A stretch of 14,846 bases of DNA from CANLWN01 sp039815505 (GTDB lineage: Bacteria; Bacteroidota; Bacteroidia; Flavobacteriales; Flavobacteriaceae). A program made the position numbers and the translations under genes. This document shows, one piece after another, positions 14,205 through 14,846 of the stretch. The notes beneath the pieces were generated by a model. The model ran no database searches. It saw only the letters and a list, made by a program, of their open reading frames with translations, and was not told the DNA's origin. The DNA is taken from positions 1-14,846 of the forward strand of contig JBCBZE010000043.1 of assembly GCA_039815505.1 (NCBI GenBank). Direction: 5' to 3'. Numbering within the stretch: the stretch's first letter is position 1; each line of letters starts with the position of its first letter.

Positions 14205-14742
14205 CCTTTAGTTAGAACTGTACTATAATAGGGGCTTTCAACCCCCAAGGATCGCCCATACAACATTCCTTTGGCAGACGAGTTTATTTGATTATCATTA
14301 AAAATATAACTAATTGATATAAAAATTTTTAAAGTATATTACTTAAACTAAACAATGAATATTAAATATCTTTCCATAGTACTGGAGCCACAAAGTTATC
14401 CGCACTTACTTATACCTTAAGTAAGTAAGTAGGCCCATAGCATTTGGTACTACTCAAAATAGGCCAAGTCCTCACCAATACTTCGGTGTTTTTTTCTTTT
14501 CCCTACAGGATATCAAGGTTGAAATGCATAAAATAACGATGAAATACACCCTAGCAATAAAATTCCATACCTACAAATAAGGTGCTTTGACAACAAAAAA
14601 CGAAACCTAGGTAACATTTAATTGCACAGATTACATGAATTAAGGAGTTTTAAGCCAATAAAAACCAGTATGTTAAAATGCGATGAAAGCAAAGTAAGTC
14701 CATTTTAGAAGTAAAATTTTACCAACCCAAATCCAATCCCCG
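14205..14742. other. 538-base stretch without a convincing gene
   Basis: This AT-rich stretch has frequent stops in all frames I read. The longest ATG frame I noted (14355-14420, 21 codons) shows no recognisable protein and lies inside a set of inverted repeats. It holds a small hairpin GGGG/CCCC at 14231-14246 after the thioesterase gene, an A/T-rich block at 14290-14350, the nested inverted repeats described at 14377-14500, and short palindromes ACCTAGGT (14605-14612) and GTAAAATTTTAC (14711-14722) before the next gene. I see no tRNA, no insertion-sequence ends and no clear promoter. Confidence 0.6.
14377..14500 (+). ncRNA. candidate structured RNA with a weak terminator-like end
   Basis: Three nested pairings are visible: TAGTAC (14377-14382) with GTACTA (14447-14452), TGGaGCC directly after the first arm (14383-14389) with GGCCCA (one bulged A), and an inner perfect 8-base hairpin ACTTACTT/AAGTAAGT (14404-14411, 14419-14426) with a 7-base loop. 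Twenty bases after the outer arm, CACC/GGTG (14473-14476, 14485-14488) is followed by seven T, C and four T. The nesting is more than expected casually in AT-rich DNA, but no promoter or conservation evidence is available. Confidence 0.3.
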
Positions 14743-14846
14743 TTGAAAACGAAAGACCTACTTTCCCATTTATCCGATTTGGAGTCCATGCTAAGTGATT
14801 TTTCATTTGAAGAATTAACTGCGGATGAGGCATCCACACTTAAAAA
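14743..14846 (+). CDS. N-terminus of an unidentified protein (cut by window edge)
   Basis: The frame is open from after the stop at 14695-14697 to the window end. No ATG occurs before 14788, so the TTG at 14743 is taken as the start, giving 34 visible codons; the ATG at 14788 is an alternative and has a GGAG only three bases before it. The peptide is acidic and helical, with LLSHLSDLESMLSDFSFEEL and then TADEAS. The coding-like composition and amphipathic helix pattern suggest a real gene, and reading from 14788 would cut this helix. I do not recognise the family with confidence. It is preceded by more than 500 gene-free bases, so it probably has its own promoter. Confidence 0.5.
   Translation, partial: MKTKDLLSHLSDLESMLSDFSFEELTADEASTLK

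Noticed and set aside
14355..14420. 21-codon open frame starting MNIKYLSIV
   Set aside because: No ribosome-binding or family evidence, and it is contained in the set of inverted repeats, which explain the sequence better.
14419..14430. AAGTAAGTAAGT short tandem repeat
   Set aside because: Only three 4-base units, partly explained as the arm of the 14404-14426 hairpin; no array.
14553..14568. AAATTCCATACC also occurs at the start of the thioesterase gene (about 13811)
   Set aside because: A single 12-base match without extension on either side is compatible with chance and does not show a duplicated gene fragment.
1..14846. Defence, phage, mobile or biosynthetic gene-cluster content
   Set aside because: No transposase, integrase, toxin-antitoxin, nuclease/helicase, CRISPR repeat or multidomain synthase was found; the genes look like long-resident chromosomal ones.

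Overview
The window looks like ordinary chromosomal core sequence from a marine-type member of the Flavobacteriaceae (Bacteroidetes). The basis is the gene families (serine acetyltransferase plus CysM, DUF2461, a two-domain BNR/sortilin-type propeller protein, DUF72, lumazine-binding-like protein), lysine- and asparagine-rich proteins from moderately AT-rich DNA, near absence of Shine-Dalgarno sequences, and upstream elements resembling the Bacteroidetes promoter (TTG or TTTG, about 19 bp, TAnnTTTG). The genus cannot be read from the sequence. No transposase, integrase, phage gene, CRISPR array, tRNA or rRNA was seen.

Layout. 1-1043 holds two membrane-protein genes on the minus strand, the first a DUF418/YeiB-type protein cut by the window edge. 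1142-3659 is a plus-strand run: a TruA-family pseudouridine synthase with an unusual active-site signature, then two paralogous membrane-anchored alpha/beta hydrolases that overlap. 3632-5300 is a minus-strand cysteine-biosynthesis pair, serine acetyltransferase followed by CysM. 5398-6078 is a DUF2461 gene. 6067-10540 is a minus-strand group: a small conserved protein of unknown function, a 1010-residue secreted propeller protein and a secreted LolA-like protein. 10686-11579 is a DUF72 gene. 11576-12882 is a minus-strand pair, an exported NTF2/lumazine-binding-like protein followed by a phosphatidylserine decarboxylase with a Glu at a catalytic Asp position. 13062-14204 is a plus-strand pair, a secreted alpha/beta hydrolase and a hotdog acyl-CoA thioesterase. 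14205-14742 has no convincing gene but contains a nested set of inverted repeats followed by a T tract, and a further gene begins near 14743.

How the genes work together. The clear functional pair is CysE-CysM, which makes cysteine from serine, acetyl-CoA and sulfide. The other genes are housekeeping or envelope functions (RNA modification, lipid synthesis, exported propeller and LolA-like proteins) and show no common pathway.

The main structural oddities are: all three tail-to-tail gene junctions overlap (28, 12 and 4 bases); a textbook intrinsic terminator lies between the LolA-like gene and the propeller gene, leaving only about 20 bases for a promoter; an inverted repeat brackets a predicted promoter at 12891-12929; and a possible structured RNA lies at 14377-14500. 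I found no evidence for a new defence or mobile system.
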